Positions 52,505 through 62,350 are shown, counted from the first letter of the stretch. The stretch: 64,000 nt of DNA from RHKX01 sp963745755 (GCA_963745755.1 CAVUYP010000001.1:2604001-2668000); one strand, 5' to 3'. The notes: generated by a model from the sequence alone, not told the origin. Numbers and translations: made by a program.

Positions 52505-53372
52505 ATGATCGCAGCGGAGCTGCGCGGGGGAAATAAGCCAAGCTTGAACGAGGCACTCGGATGGATCGGATCCGAGGGTCGACGACATCTACGGCGCCGC
52601 GGTCGGCCGGCTCGAGGATGTCTGGATCGACCCGGGCACCGGTGCGCCGCGCTGGCTGCTCGTCAAGGAGGGCCGTTTCGGCGGCCGCTCGACGCTCGTG
52701 CCGTTCAGCGATGCCAGGGCGGGCGCCGGCCACGTCTGGATTCCCTATGAGCGGGACGTCGTCCGCGAGGCTCCCCAGATCGAGCCTGGGATGCCTCTGA
52801 CCCAGCAGGTCGAGGCGACCCTTCGCAACCACTACGCGGCCAACGCGACCGCCGCTGTCTCGCACGGCTCCCAGCCCACCGACCGCAGCGATCCCCGCCA
52901 GCAGCCCGCCGACAGCCGTGCCACCCACGCGACCGTCCGCCTCGCCACCGCCCAGCCCGCACCGGAGCCGGAGCCCGGGCCGATGCCGCCGCCGCGACTG
53001 CCGCAGCGGCCGCCGCCGCCGGTCGCGCCGCCGCCGGAAGGCGAGCAGGCGCAAACGGGCTTCGCGTACGGCGGGGAGCAGCAGCAAGCGCCGCCGCAGC
53101 AGCAGCAAGCGCCGCCGCCGGAGCAGCAGCCGTTTCAGCAGCCGCAGCAGCCGTTTCAGCAGCCGCCTCCATACGGATACCAGCCCGCTCCTCCGCCGGC
53201 CTACGGCTACCAGCAGCAGCAGCCGCCTGCCGAGCCGGACCCGCTCGCGGTGCTCTCCGGGCTGCCGGCCGGGCACGTGATCGAGATCGAGCTCTCCGGC
53301 AACCTGACGATCAGCGGCGAGCTGCGTCACGTGCGGATCGTGCCGCCGGACGACCCCGGTTTCCGGCGCTGA
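52505..53372 (+). CDS. PRC-barrel protein with Pro/Gln-rich tail (one apparent frameshift)
   Basis: About 288 residues after dropping a base at 52574 (tccGagg, tcc/tcg serine). The PRC-barrel is at about 15-80: ALGWIGS then RVDDIYGAAVGRLEDVWID, RWLLVKEGRFGGRSTLVPFS. A helix with LTQQVEATLRNHYAANAT follows. Residues ~130-240 are rich in Pro and Gln (PPPRLPQRP, PFQQPQQPFQQP) and surely disordered. A compact C-terminal segment GHVIEIELSGNLTISGELRH ends the protein. It could be a scaffold. The ATG has GGAGG 11 bases upstream. Confidence 0.68.
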
Positions 53373-53489
53373 GCGTCCGCCGCCGACGGGCGCTGGGGCC
53401 GAGGCCTACGGGGAGGGCACGGTAGCGCCGGCGGGTGGCGCCGATCCGAGCGGCTGCGCCGCTGCTCGATGGGCCGGGGGCACGAGGCC

Positions 53490-54206
53490 CTAGGCGGCGA
53501 TCGCGCCCCGCCGGTCCCGACCGTCGCCTTCCCGGCCCGCTTCGAAGCGGGTGGGCTCCCGGGCAGCGGCGATCCGATCGGCGGCCCTGGAAAGGGCGCG
53601 GACGAAGGCGTCGAACTGGGCGCGAACCCGCTCGGCGTCATCCATGCCGGCGCTCAGCGCCCGCGCCTTGCCGGTGATCCCGTCGCTGAGCGCGGCGATC
53701 CGCTGCTGGCGATCGGCGACCATCCGCTCGGCGACGCGACGAGCCTCCTCGACCTGGCGGGCGGCGTCGACCTCGACCGCCTGCCAGCGGGCCCGGATTC
53801 CGACCTCCGCCTCCCGGCGCATCTCGGCGGATTCGCGCTCGACCGCACCGACCATGGCGTTGACGAGGCTGTCGGCGCGGCGCTTTGCGTGTTCGAGGTA
53901 CTCGCCGGCCTCCCGCTCGGCCTCGCGCATCCGCGCCTCGAAGGCCCTCCGGGCGGTCCCGGGCGGGTCGACCGGGGCGACCGGCGGCGCGCTGACCGCC
54001 CGCTCGGCGGGCGCCGGCGCCGGCGCGAAGCGCGGCGGCGCCGTGGCTCCGGCGGCGGCCGGCGCCCCGAGCCGCTCGGCGAAGTTGCGGGTGGCACGAT
54101 CGAGGTCGCCGAGGGCGGCCGCCAGGTCGAACGCCGGCGTCCCGGCGGCGCCGAAGCGCTCGCCGAGCCCCGTCTCCCGCGGCTCGGGCCCTTCCTGATC
54201 GGCCAT
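53490..54206 (-). CDS. DivIVA/ATP-synthase-b-like coiled-coil protein, paralogue 1
   Basis: 238 residues. A disordered Ala/Pro-rich N-terminal half (to ~85) precedes a long coiled coil (ARMREAEREAGEYLEHAKRR to ARQVEEARRVAERMVADRQQ). The segment RQQRIAALSDGITGKARALS is nearly repeated in the upstream gene (RQRRIAALSDELITKSEAVV). It has no membrane helix. Such proteins act as scaffolds at poles or septa. AAGGAG lies 5 bases before the ATG. Confidence 0.68.
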   Translation of the reverse strand: MADQEGPEPRETGLGERFGAAGTPAFDLAAALGDLDRATRNFAERLGAPAAAGATAPPRFAPAPAPAERAVSAPPVAPVDPPGTARRAFEARMREAEREAGEYLEHAKRRADSLVNAMVGAVERESAEMRREAEVGIRARWQAVEVDAARQVEEARRVAERMVADRQQRIAALSDGITGKARALSAGMDDAERVRAQFDAFVRALSRAADRIAAAREPTRFEAGREGDGRDRRGAIAA

Positions 54207-54348
54207 GCTTGCTCCTTGTCGCGACTCGCTGGTCGGGTTCAGCCTCCTGCGGGAGGTCGACCCGCGAGAAGTCTAGGTTCGGCCCCGGCGGTAATCGCGA
54301 ATGCGAAGGGCGCCGTCCGCGGGGGGTTCGCGGCTCGCGAACGGCGAT

Positions 54349-55104
54349 TCAGCCGCGGGTGCCGGTCCAGGGAAGGCGCTCCTGCTCGCTGCTGCCCGGT
54401 CCGAAGATCTCGTCGAGGGTCCGGTTCGGGTCGACGACGCCGAGGACGCGCTGGAGGTGGTCGCGGACCTCGGCACGGGTGCTGCCCGCCGTGGCCATCT
54501 GGTTCGCCACCATTCGCGCGTCGTCGAGCTCCCGCCGGGTCGAGCCGCGTGCGCCCGCGGGCGCCGGCCCTCGTTCGTCGAAGGTTCCGTAGCCGGCTGC
54601 GGAGGCGGCACGAGCGGGATGGGGCTGCTCCTCGAAGCGACCGGCAACGGGCGCGGTCGCGGTGGCGTGGGGCGGCGCCGGGCCGGCCGCCGGATAGGAC
54701 CGGGAGTAGGCAGGCTCCGGCGCCGTGGCGTCCGGGTCGGTCTCGTGCGAGAGCCGCTCCGCCGCGTCGCCGAGGGCGCGGACGAGATGCTCGAAGCCCT
54801 CCCGGACCGGTGCGGCGTCGTCGAGGCGGGCGACGACGGCTTCCGACTTCGTGATCAGCTCGTCGCTGAGCGCGGCGATCCGCCGCTGCCGCCGGGCGAC
54901 CAGCGCGTCGGCCTCGCGGCGGGCGTCGTCGAGGTAGCGGCCGGCCTCGGCGCGGGCCTCCTCGCGCAGCCGTGAGGCTTCACGCTCGACGGCATCGAGG
55001 ATCGCACCGACGCGGCGCGAGATCTCGGATGCGAGAGCCGGGTCGGTCCCGCCGCCACCGGCGGCCGGTTCCGGCTGCTGCGGAGTTGTTCCCTCTTCGT
55101 TCAT
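54349..55104 (-). CDS. DivIVA/ATP-synthase-b-like coiled-coil protein, paralogue 2
   Basis: 251 residues. The coiled coil is N-terminal here (EISRRVGAILDAVEREASRL to ARREADALVARRQRRIAALS), followed by a Pro/Ala-rich linker and a small C-terminal domain (DDARMVANQMATAGSTRAEV, HLQRVLGVVDPNRTLDEIFG). That C-terminal domain is absent from paralogue 1 and is not recognised. The pair probably arose by duplication, with swapped disordered and coiled halves. Together with the DivIVA-like and PRC genes it forms a scaffold-protein cluster. Confidence 0.68.
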   Translation of the reverse strand: MNEEGTTPQQPEPAAGGGGTDPALASEISRRVGAILDAVEREASRLREEARAEAGRYLDDARREADALVARRQRRIAALSDELITKSEAVVARLDDAAPVREGFEHLVRALGDAAERLSHETDPDATAPEPAYSRSYPAAGPAPPHATATAPVAGRFEEQPHPARAASAAGYGTFDERGPAPAGARGSTRRELDDARMVANQMATAGSTRAEVRDHLQRVLGVVDPNRTLDEIFGPGSSEQERLPWTGTRG

Positions 55105-55188
55105 CCGGTGCCCCGGCCTGACCGGCCGGAGGCCGCACCTTAGCCGACGCCCCGGGCATCGCCGGGGACAGCCGCCGAGCCGACTCGC

Positions 55189-56322
55189 TCAGCAGCCGAG
55201 CGCCCGAGCGATGACCATCTGCTGAACCTCGTCGGTGCCCTCGCCGATGGTGAGGATCTTCGCGTCCCGGTAGAAGCGGCAGACCGGGTACTCCTCGATG
55301 TAGCCGTAGCCACCATGGATCTGCACCGCCTCCTCGGCGGCACGGACCGCGAGCCGGCCGGTCTTCAGCTTCGCCTGCGCCGCGGTCAGCGTGAACGGCT
55401 CACCGCGGTCCTTCAGCGTCGCCGCCCGGTAGGTGAGCAGGCGGGCCGCCTCGATCTCGGTCGAGATGTCGGCGATCTTTGCCTGGATCGCCTGGAACTT
55501 CGAGATCGGCTGCCCGAACGCCCGTCGCTCCTTGGCGTAGGCGAGCGCCTCGTCGAGCGCGCCCTGCGCCAGGCCCAATCCCATCGCCGCGACACCGATC
55601 CGGCCGCCGTCGAGGATCTGCAGGAACTGCTTGAAGCCCTGCCCGCGCGGCCCGAGCAGGTTCGCCTCCGGCACCCGGCAGCCGTCGAAGCTGAGCGGTC
55701 TCGTGTCGGAGGCGTTCCAGCCCATCTTCCGGTACGCCTCGCCGACCTCGTAGCCGGGCGCCCCGTTCGGGACGATGATGTTCGAGATCTCGCCCTCGCC
55801 GGTGCGGGCGGTGATCGTCACGCAGGCCGAGATGTCGGTCCCGGAGTTGGTGATGAACTGCTTGGCGCCGTCGATCACCCACTCGCCGCCGTCGAGCTCG
55901 GCCCGGGTGCGGGTGTTGCCGGCGTCGGAGCCGGCCTCGGGCTCGGTCAGGCCGAACGCCGCGAGGCGCTGCCCGGAGCAGAGGCGGGGAAGCCACTCCT
56001 CGTGCTGGGCCTCGTCCCCCCACAGGTATATGGGCATCGTCCCGAGCGACGTGTGGGCGGCCATCGTTATCGCCACCGAGGAGTCGATCCGGGCGAGCTC
56101 CTCGACCGCGAGGGCATAGGAGAGGTTGTCGGCGCCGCCGCCGCCGTACTCGACCGGGAAGGGGATGCCCATCAATCCGAGGCCGCCCATCTGCTCGACG
56201 AGCTCGTAGGGGAACGACTTCGTCTCGTCGAGCTCGGCCGCCCGCGGGGAGACCTCCCTGCGAGCGAAGTCCCTGACCGTGTCCCGCAGCAGCCGCTGCT
56301 CGTCGCTGAGCTCGAAGTCCAT
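55189..56322 (-). CDS. Acyl-CoA dehydrogenase
   Basis: 377 residues, the normal family length. Landmarks: DFELSDEQRLLRDTVRDFAR, MGGLGLMGIPFPVEYGGGGA, the FAD/substrate motif FGLTEPEAGSDAGNTRTRAE, GVAAMGLGLAQGALDEALAY, RRAFGQPISKFQAIQAKIAD and the final EEYPVCRFYRDAKILTIGEG with the region carrying the catalytic glutamate. It oxidises an acyl-CoA to its enoyl-CoA with electrons to ETF. Chain specificity (short or branched) is not certain; isovaleryl- or butyryl-type is likely. The aminopeptidase gene lies 28 bases upstream on the same strand. Confidence 0.93.
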   Translation of the reverse strand: MDFELSDEQRLLRDTVRDFARREVSPRAAELDETKSFPYELVEQMGGLGLMGIPFPVEYGGGGADNLSYALAVEELARIDSSVAITMAAHTSLGTMPIYLWGDEAQHEEWLPRLCSGQRLAAFGLTEPEAGSDAGNTRTRAELDGGEWVIDGAKQFITNSGTDISACVTITARTGEGEISNIIVPNGAPGYEVGEAYRKMGWNASDTRPLSFDGCRVPEANLLGPRGQGFKQFLQILDGGRIGVAAMGLGLAQGALDEALAYAKERRAFGQPISKFQAIQAKIADISTEIEAARLLTYRAATLKDRGEPFTLTAAQAKLKTGRLAVRAAEEAVQIHGGYGYIEEYPVCRFYRDAKILTIGEGTDEVQQMVIARALGC

Positions 56323-56350
56323 GGCGGCGATTGTTTCAGCCCGCGGGCGG

Positions 56351-57797
56351 TCAGCGCCGCTCGGCGTAGCGGCGCGCCAGCTCGACGAGGAGCCGGACCC
56401 CGTAGCCGCTGGCCCCCTTGCCGACGTACTCGCGGCCGACGTCCCAGGCGGTGCCGGCGATGTCGAGGTGGGCCCAGGTGGTGCCCTCGGTGAACTGCTC
56501 GAGGTAGGCGCCGGCGTAGAGCGTCCCGGCCTTGCGCTTGCTGCCCGAATTCGACAGGTCGGCGACCTTGCCGCGGGTCAGCTCCGTGTACTCGCGATGG
56601 AGCGGCAGCCGCCAGGCGAGCTCGCCGACGACCTCGCCGGCGGCGGCGACGTCGGTCGCCCAGTCGTCGTCGTTGGCGATCAGGCCGGCGTAGGTGGAGC
56701 CGAGGGCGACGACGACGGCTCCGGTCAGCGTCGCCACGTCGACGATCCGCTCGGCGCCGGCGCGCGCGCACCAGGTCAGCGCGTCGGCGAGGATCAACCG
56801 GCCCTCGGCGTCGGTGTTGTTGACCTCGACGGTCAGCCCGTTCAGCTGGGTGATCACGTCACCGGGGCGGGTCGCCGAGCCGCCCGGCATGTTCTCGACC
56901 GCCGGCAGGACCGCGATCAGGTCGATCGCCAGACCGAGCTCGGCGATCGCGGCGGTGGCCTCGAGCACCGCGGCGCCGCCCGACATGTCCATCTTCATGT
57001 CGGGCATGCCGGCCGCCGGCTTCAGCGAGATCCCGCCGGTGTCGAAGGTGACGGTCTTGCCGACCATGCCGAGCACCGGCTTCGAGCCGCCGCCCGAGTA
57101 GCGGAGCACGATCAGGGCCGGGTCCTTGGCGGATCCGGCGGCGACGGCGAGCATCCCGCCCATCCCCTCGCGCTCGAGCTCGGCCGGGCCGAGCACCTCG
57201 ATCTCGACCGCGTCGTGGGCGGCGGCGATCTCGGTGGCGCGGGCGACGATGTAGGCCGGGTCGGCGATGTTGGCGGGCAGGTTCTGGAGGTCGCGGGCGC
57301 GGTTCGCGGCCTCGGCAGCGACCCTGGCGGTCGCCGCGTAGCCGTCCGGGTCGTCGGCGCCGAGCAAGGTCAGCAGCTCGATCCCGACCGCCTCGGGCTC
57401 CGCTCCGTCGCTCGCGGTGCTTGAAGCGGTCGAAGCGGTAGCCGGCGAGGACGGTGCCGGCGGTCAGGGCGGCGCCGACGCTCGCCTTGCGCTCGTGCTC
57501 GGGAACGACCCAGTCGACCGATCGGGCCCGCAGCCGGCGCGCCTGGCGGACGGCCAGCGCGGCCGCGACACGGGCCCGCTCGGGTTCGAAGCCGTCGCGA
57601 TCGCCGAGGCCGACGACGAGCACGCGCTCGGGCGCGCCGGGCCGCAGCAGCGTCAGCTCCTTGAAGGCGGGGCGAACGTCGCCGGCCCCCGCTGCGGCGG
57701 CGAGCCAGGCGGGGAGCTCGACGCCCTCGTGGAGTCCGACGCAGACGAGGTCGGCGCTCGAGGCCGCGGGGTCGGAGTCGCTCAGCTCGAGGCGCAT
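56351..57797 (-). CDS. pepA: Leucyl aminopeptidase, M17 (one apparent frameshift)
   Basis: 481 residues after dropping one base near 57413 (cgc/cgg arginine). The N-terminal macro-like domain reads LELSDSDPAASSADLVCVGL to AGYRFDRFKHR. The catalytic domain has GMVGKTVTFDTGGISLKPAA, GGAAVLEATAAIAELGL, the M17 signature NTDAEGRLILADAL, and TLTGAVVVALGS. Metal ligands (Lys, Asp, Glu) are all present. It removes N-terminal residues, mainly leucine. The stop is followed closely by the acyl-CoA dehydrogenase gene, which may share the transcript. Confidence 0.9.
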
Positions 57798-57885
57798 CGG
57801 AGGCGCCACGATAGCTACCGGTGCAGCTCCGGCGTCTACGATTCGCCGGCACCCGTCACCTCGTCCGACCCAGGAGAACGTCCGA
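57798..57885. promoter_or_regulatory. Divergent promoter region, pepA and thiolase
   Basis: 88 bases. TACGAT at 57836 on the plus strand and TAGCTAT on the minus strand (near 57813) are -10 candidates. CAGGAGAA at 57871 is the thiolase ribosome site. Confidence 0.4.
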
Positions 57886-59061
57886 ATGCCGAAGACCGTG
57901 ATTCTTTCCACCGCCCGCACCCCGTTCGCGAAGATGGGCGGGGCGCTGTCCTCGCTGGCCGCCCCGGAGCTCGCCGGCAACGCGATCGGCGCCGCCCTCG
58001 AGCGCGCCGCCGTCGAGCCGCAGCAGATCGAGTCGGTCGTCTACGGGCAGGTCCTGCAGGCCGGTCAGGGCCAGATCCCCTCCCGGCAGGCCCAGATCGC
58101 CGGCGGGATCCCGAAGGAGGTTCCTTCGGAGACGATCAACAAGGTCTGCGCCTCGGGGATGCGCTCGGTCGGCCTGCTCGACCAGGCGGTCCGCGCCGGC
58201 GACGTCGCGATCGGCGTCGGCGGCGGCATGGAGTCGATGTCGAACGCTCCCTACCTGCTCCCCGGCGCCCGCTTCGGTTTCCGGATGGGCGACGTCACCG
58301 CGGTCGACTCGATGACCCACGACGGACTCACCAACCCGTTCTCGGGCAAGCAGATGATCAACGAGGCCAGCGAGGTCGGCAACGAGCTCGAGATCACCCG
58401 GCCCGACATGGACCGCTTCGCAACCCGCTCCCACCGGCTCGCCGCCGAGGCGACCGACGAGGGCCGCCTCGCCGACGAGATCGTCGCCGTCACCGTCAAG
58501 ACGCGGAAGTCGGAGACGATCGTCGAGGTCGACGAGGCGATCCGCCCCGACACCGACATCGAGACGCTCGCCAAGCTGCGGGCGATCGGCGGTGACGACG
58601 CGACTCACACCGCCGGCAACGCGCCCGGCGTCAACGACGGCGCCGCCGCGGTGGTCGTCGCCTCCGAGGAGTGGGCCGCCGCCAACGGCAAGGAGCCGCT
58701 CGGCACGATCGTCGCCTACGGCAGCGTCGCCGACGACTACGCCTATCTGGCCCGAACGCCGGCCAAGGCGGCTCGCCAGGCGCTCGAGCGGGCCGGCAAG
58801 ACCACCGACGACGTCGACCTCTGGGAGTTCAACGAGGCCTTCGCCTCGGTCGCGATCAACTCGATCCGGATGCTCGATATCGACGAGGAGAAGGTCAACG
58901 TCAACGGCGGGGCGATCGCGCTCGGCCATCCGATCGGAGCCTCCGGCGGCCGGATCATCGGCACGCTCGTCCATGAGCTGCGCCGTCGCGGCGGCGGCCT
59001 CGGCTGCGCGGCGATCTGCAGCGGCGGCGGCCAGGGCGACGCGATCCTGATCGAGGTCTGA
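57886..59061 (+). CDS. Acetyl-CoA acetyltransferase (thiolase)
   Basis: 391 residues, standard thiolase length. Catalytic cysteine in INKVCASGMRSVGLLDQAV (about residue 88), the NEAFA motif in WEFNEAFASVAINSI, the histidine in NGGAIALGHPIGASGGRIIG and the second cysteine in LGCAAICSGGGQGDA. The cofactor-binding and tetramer loop regions are ordinary. It condenses or cleaves acyl-CoAs; biosynthetic (acetoacetyl-CoA) type is favoured by GHPIGASG. GGAG lies 10 bases before the ATG. Neighbouring acyl-CoA dehydrogenase fits a beta-oxidation setting. Confidence 0.94.
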   Translation: MPKTVILSTARTPFAKMGGALSSLAAPELAGNAIGAALERAAVEPQQIESVVYGQVLQAGQGQIPSRQAQIAGGIPKEVPSETINKVCASGMRSVGLLDQAVRAGDVAIGVGGGMESMSNAPYLLPGARFGFRMGDVTAVDSMTHDGLTNPFSGKQMINEASEVGNELEITRPDMDRFATRSHRLAAEATDEGRLADEIVAVTVKTRKSETIVEVDEAIRPDTDIETLAKLRAIGGDDATHTAGNAPGVNDGAAAVVVASEEWAAANGKEPLGTIVAYGSVADDYAYLARTPAKAARQALERAGKTTDDVDLWEFNEAFASVAINSIRMLDIDEEKVNVNGGAIALGHPIGASGGRIIGTLVHELRRRGGGLGCAAICSGGGQGDAILIEV

Positions 59062-59131
59062 TCGCGGTCGGAGAGGCCGCCGCTCGGCGTCCTCGCCGGC
59101 TCGCGGCCGCAGGCCGTCTAGCCTGCTGGCG

Positions 59132-59920
59132 ATGAGCGGGCGCGGCGCTGCTTTCTTCGATCTCGACCGGACGCTGATGTCCGGCTCGAGCGGTGCCCAG
59201 TTCGGCCGGGCTGCCTATCGCGCCGGGCTGGTCAGTCGCGCCCAGGTGGCGCGCTGGGGGGTCGACCACCTGCGCTTCCGGCTCCGAGGCGCGACCGATC
59301 AGGACACCGACGCCCTCGTCGCCCTCGTCAACGAACTGCTCCGAGGAGTGTCGGAGCGGACGTTGCGGAGGATGATCCCCGACCTTCTCGAGGGCATCCT
59401 GCCCCGTATCTACCCGCAGATGGTCGCCGAGGTGCGCTCCCATCAGGACGCCGGCCGGCCGGCCTTCATCGTCAGCGCCGCCAGCAACGGGGTCGTCGAG
59501 CTGCTCGCCCGCGTGCTCGACATGGAGGGCGGCATCGGCACCCGCTACGAGGTCGACGACGACGGCCGCTACACGGGCCGGCTGATCGGCGGCCTCAACT
59601 ACGGCGAGCTCAAGATCGAGCCGATGCGGCGGTTCGCCGCCGAGCACGAGATCGATCTCGACGCCAGCTTCGCCTACTCGGACTCCGTCTCCGATCTGCC
59701 GATGCTCGAGCTGGTCGGCGAGCCGATCGCGGTAAACCCCGACGCCGAGCTGGCCCGGATCGCCGCCGAGCGCGGCTGGCGGGTGATGCGTTTCGAGCGG
59801 CTTGGGCGGACGATCGCCGCCGCCGCGGCGCTGACCGTGGCGACCGTCGTCGGCGGCGGCAGCATGATCGCCCGGCGCCGCCGGGTCGCCCGGACGCGAA
59901 CCATCCGCCCCCGGCGCTGA
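59132..59920 (+). CDS. HAD-superfamily SerB-like phosphatase
   Basis: 262 residues of the HAD-IB group. Motif I is AAFFDLDRTLMSGSS (nucleophile DxD), motif II PAFIVSAASNGVVELLARVL, motif III lysine in ELKIEPMRRFAAEHE, and motif IV FAYSDSVSDLPMLELVGEPI. The C-terminus has one membrane helix (TIAAAAALTVATVVGGGSMI) followed by a basic tail, so it is probably membrane-attached. Relatives act on phosphoserine or on lysophospholipid precursors. The ATG is 7 bases after TAGCCT. Confidence 0.85.
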   Translation: MSGRGAAFFDLDRTLMSGSSGAQFGRAAYRAGLVSRAQVARWGVDHLRFRLRGATDQDTDALVALVNELLRGVSERTLRRMIPDLLEGILPRIYPQMVAEVRSHQDAGRPAFIVSAASNGVVELLARVLDMEGGIGTRYEVDDDGRYTGRLIGGLNYGELKIEPMRRFAAEHEIDLDASFAYSDSVSDLPMLELVGEPIAVNPDAELARIAAERGWRVMRFERLGRTIAAAAALTVATVVGGGSMIARRRRVARTRTIRPRR

Positions 59921-59945
59921 GCGCTCACGAATAGGATCGCCGGCG

Positions 59946-61364
59946 ATGGACGCCGATGAACTGGCCTTCGCGGGGATCCACCGGCAGGCGGAGGCACTGC
60001 GGGCGGGGGCGGTCACCTCCCGCGATCTCGTCGCGACGTACCTCGAGCGGATCGACCGCTTCGACGGGCGGCTGAACGCCTTCCGGGTCGTGCTCGGCGA
60101 GCGCGCCCGGGCCGAGGCGGAGGCGGCCGACCGGCGGATCGCCGCCGGCGAGGTCGCGCCGCTGCTCGGCGTCCCGATCGCCGTCAAGGACAACGTCGAC
60201 GTCGCCGGCGAGGTGACGAGCCTCGGTACCGCGTGCTTCGACGCTCCCGCCGCCGCCGACTCGGCGCTGTACCGGCGGTTGCGCGAGGCCGGCGCCGTCC
60301 TCATCGGCAAGACGAATCTGCCGGAGCTGGCGATCTGGCCGTTCACTGAGACGCCGAGCTGGGGCCGGACGAGGAACCCCTGGAACCCCGCGCACAGCCC
60401 CGGCGGGTCGAGCGGTGGCTCCGGCGCCGCCGTTGCGGCGGGGCTGGTCGGTGTCGCGTCGGCCTCCGACGGCGGCGGCTCGATCCGGATCCCGGCCGCC
60501 CACTGCGGCCTGTTCGGCCTGAAGCCACAGCGCGGCCGGATCAGCCTGATGCCGGAGCCCGAGCACTGGCTCGGGCTGTCGGTGACCGGCTGCGTGAGCC
60601 GGCGGGTGATCGACACGGCGCTCTGGCTCGACGTCACTGCCGGGCACGAGCCCGGGGATGCCGATACGCCGCCGCCGCCCGGGCGCTCCTGGGTCGAAGC
60701 CGCCGGCTCGCCGCCGCCACCGCTGCGAATCGCGACGACGGTGACGGTGCCGCGCCCGGCGGCGCCGCCGATCATCAGCGACGCCGTCGTCGGCGGCGTC
60801 GAGCGGATCGCCGCGGTCCTGCGCTCGCTCGGGCACACCGTCGTCGAGCGGGACCCCGACTGGGGCGGCATCGGCAACGACATCACGCCGCGCTTTCTCG
60901 GCGGCATCGCGGCCGAGGGCCGCACCGTCCCCCACCGCGAGCTGCTCGAGCGCCGGACCCGCGGGATGATCCGGCTCGGCGGCCTGCTGCCCGACGCGGT
61001 CGTCCGCCGCGCCGTCGCCCGCGAGGCCGGCCACGGCGAACGGATCAATCGGGTCTTCGCCGACGCCGACGTCCTGCTGATGCCGACCGTCGGCATCCCG
61101 CCGCCGCGTTCGGGGCGCTGGGCCGGCAAGGGGGCGCTGCGAACGCTGATCGGCGTCTCGCGGGCCTACCCGTGTGCGATCGCCTGGAACTACACCGGCC
61201 AGCCGGCGGCGTCGATCCCGCTTCCCCCGGCCGAGCCGGGTGGCCTGCCGCTCGCCGGCCAGCTCGTCGCCCCGCCCAACCGCGAGGATCTGTTGATATC
61301 CCTGGCCGCTCAGCTCGAGGCCGAGATCGGATGGCCCGAGCGCATCCCGGAGGAGTTCGCATGA
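59946..61364 (+). CDS. Amidase signature family enzyme
   Basis: 472 residues. The Ser-cisSer-Lys triad is visible: lysine in GVPIAVKDNVDVAGE (about 80), the glycine/serine motif PGGSSGGSGAAVAAGLVGVA (about 154-173) and the nucleophile in SDGGGSIRIPAAHCGLFG (about 178-195). It hydrolyses an amide or ester; the substrate is unknown and GatA function is unlikely without gatB/C nearby. ATG 8 bases after TAGGAT. It overlaps the next gene by four bases. Confidence 0.87.
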   Translation: MDADELAFAGIHRQAEALRAGAVTSRDLVATYLERIDRFDGRLNAFRVVLGERARAEAEAADRRIAAGEVAPLLGVPIAVKDNVDVAGEVTSLGTACFDAPAAADSALYRRLREAGAVLIGKTNLPELAIWPFTETPSWGRTRNPWNPAHSPGGSSGGSGAAVAAGLVGVASASDGGGSIRIPAAHCGLFGLKPQRGRISLMPEPEHWLGLSVTGCVSRRVIDTALWLDVTAGHEPGDADTPPPPGRSWVEAAGSPPPPLRIATTVTVPRPAAPPIISDAVVGGVERIAAVLRSLGHTVVERDPDWGGIGNDITPRFLGGIAAEGRTVPHRELLERRTRGMIRLGGLLPDAVVRRAVAREAGHGERINRVFADADVLLMPTVGIPPPRSGRWAGKGALRTLIGVSRAYPCAIAWNYTGQPAASIPLPPAEPGGLPLAGQLVAPPNREDLLISLAAQLEAEIGWPERIPEEFA

Positions 61365-62350
61365 AGGTCGTCGCCGTCGGTCCCGAGCAGACGCTCGAGG
61401 TCCGCGAGGTCAGCGCGCCGGTGGCGGGGGAGGGGCAGGTCGTCGTCGACGTCGCCGCCTGCGGGATCTGCGGGTCGGATCTGCACATGCTGCCCTCGGG
61501 GGTGCTCGCCGAGGGCTCGGTCCTCGGCCACGAGCTCTCCGGGACGCTCGCCGAGGTCGGCGCCGGCGTCGAGGGCTGGTCGGCCGGCGATCGGGTCTGC
61601 GTCTATCCCTTCGCCCCCGTCGACCGGCTCGACATCCCGCTCGCGTTGTCGAGCGGAATCGGCCTCGGCAGCAACGACGGCGGCTACGCCGAGCGGATGG
61701 TCTGCGACGCCGAGATGCTCTGGCGCCTGCCCGAGGCGGTCGAGCTCGAGCACGGCGCCCTGGTCGAGCCGCTGGCCGTGGGCCTGCACGGAATCGACGT
61801 CTCCGGTGCCGAGCCCGGGCAGCCCGTCTGCGTGCTCGGCTGCGGACCGATCGGCGCGATGACCCTGGTCGGGCTGCTCGCCCGCGGCTTCGAGGAGGTC
61901 GTCGTGGTCGAGCCGAACCCCGGTCGTCGCGAGCTCGCCCGCCGCCTCGGGGCGCCACACGTCGCCGCCATCGAAGGCGTCCACGACGAGGTCCTCGGAG
62001 CTCTCGGCGGACGCCCGCCCGAGGTCGTCATCGAGTGCGCCGGCCAGGTCTCCGCCCCGGGCCTGGCGATCGAGCTGATCGCCGGGGAGGGGACCGTCGC
62101 CCTCGTCGGCATGCTCGAGGAGCCGGTGCCGATCTCGCAGCTCAACGTGATGCTCAAGGAGGTCGTGATCCGCGGCTCGTTCGCCTATCGGCCGAAGGAC
62201 TTCGACGAGGCGGTCGAGCTGATCGCGGCCGGGAAGGTGCCGGTCGACGAGCTGATCACCTCGCGGCGGCCCCTGGCGGAGGCCGCGGACTGCTTCGCGG
62301 AGCTGCTGCGCCCGGGCACCGGCGAGCTGAAGATCCTGCTCGTCCCGTAG
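61361..62350 (+). CDS. Zinc-type medium-chain dehydrogenase lacking the structural zinc site
   Basis: 329 residues. Catalytic zinc ligands appear in ACGICGSDLHMLPSG (cysteine) and LGHELSGTLAEVG (His-Glu). The NAD(P) loop is CVLGCGPIGAMTLVGLLARG, with an acidic VVVEPNPGRR that favours NAD. The usual four-cysteine structural zinc lobe is absent: the segment VCVYPFAPVDRLDIPLALSS replaces it. Substrate could be a polyol or secondary alcohol. The ATG overlaps the amidase stop (ATGA), so the two may act in one pathway. Confidence 0.87.
   Translation: MKVVAVGPEQTLEVREVSAPVAGEGQVVVDVAACGICGSDLHMLPSGVLAEGSVLGHELSGTLAEVGAGVEGWSAGDRVCVYPFAPVDRLDIPLALSSGIGLGSNDGGYAERMVCDAEMLWRLPEAVELEHGALVEPLAVGLHGIDVSGAEPGQPVCVLGCGPIGAMTLVGLLARGFEEVVVVEPNPGRRELARRLGAPHVAAIEGVHDEVLGALGGRPPEVVIECAGQVSAPGLAIELIAGEGTVALVGMLEEPVPISQLNVMLKEVVIRGSFAYRPKDFDEAVELIAAGKVPVDELITSRRPLAEAADCFAELLRPGTGELKILLVP

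Noticed and set aside
52263..52508. Small open frames on either strand in the 52.2-52.5 kb gap
   Set aside because: No ribosome site, no close -10 box, Arg-rich composition and no family match.
53050..53235. CAG/CCG-like repeats as a CRISPR or microsatellite array
   Set aside because: They encode the in-frame Pro/Gln-rich tail of the PRC-barrel protein and lack unique spacers.
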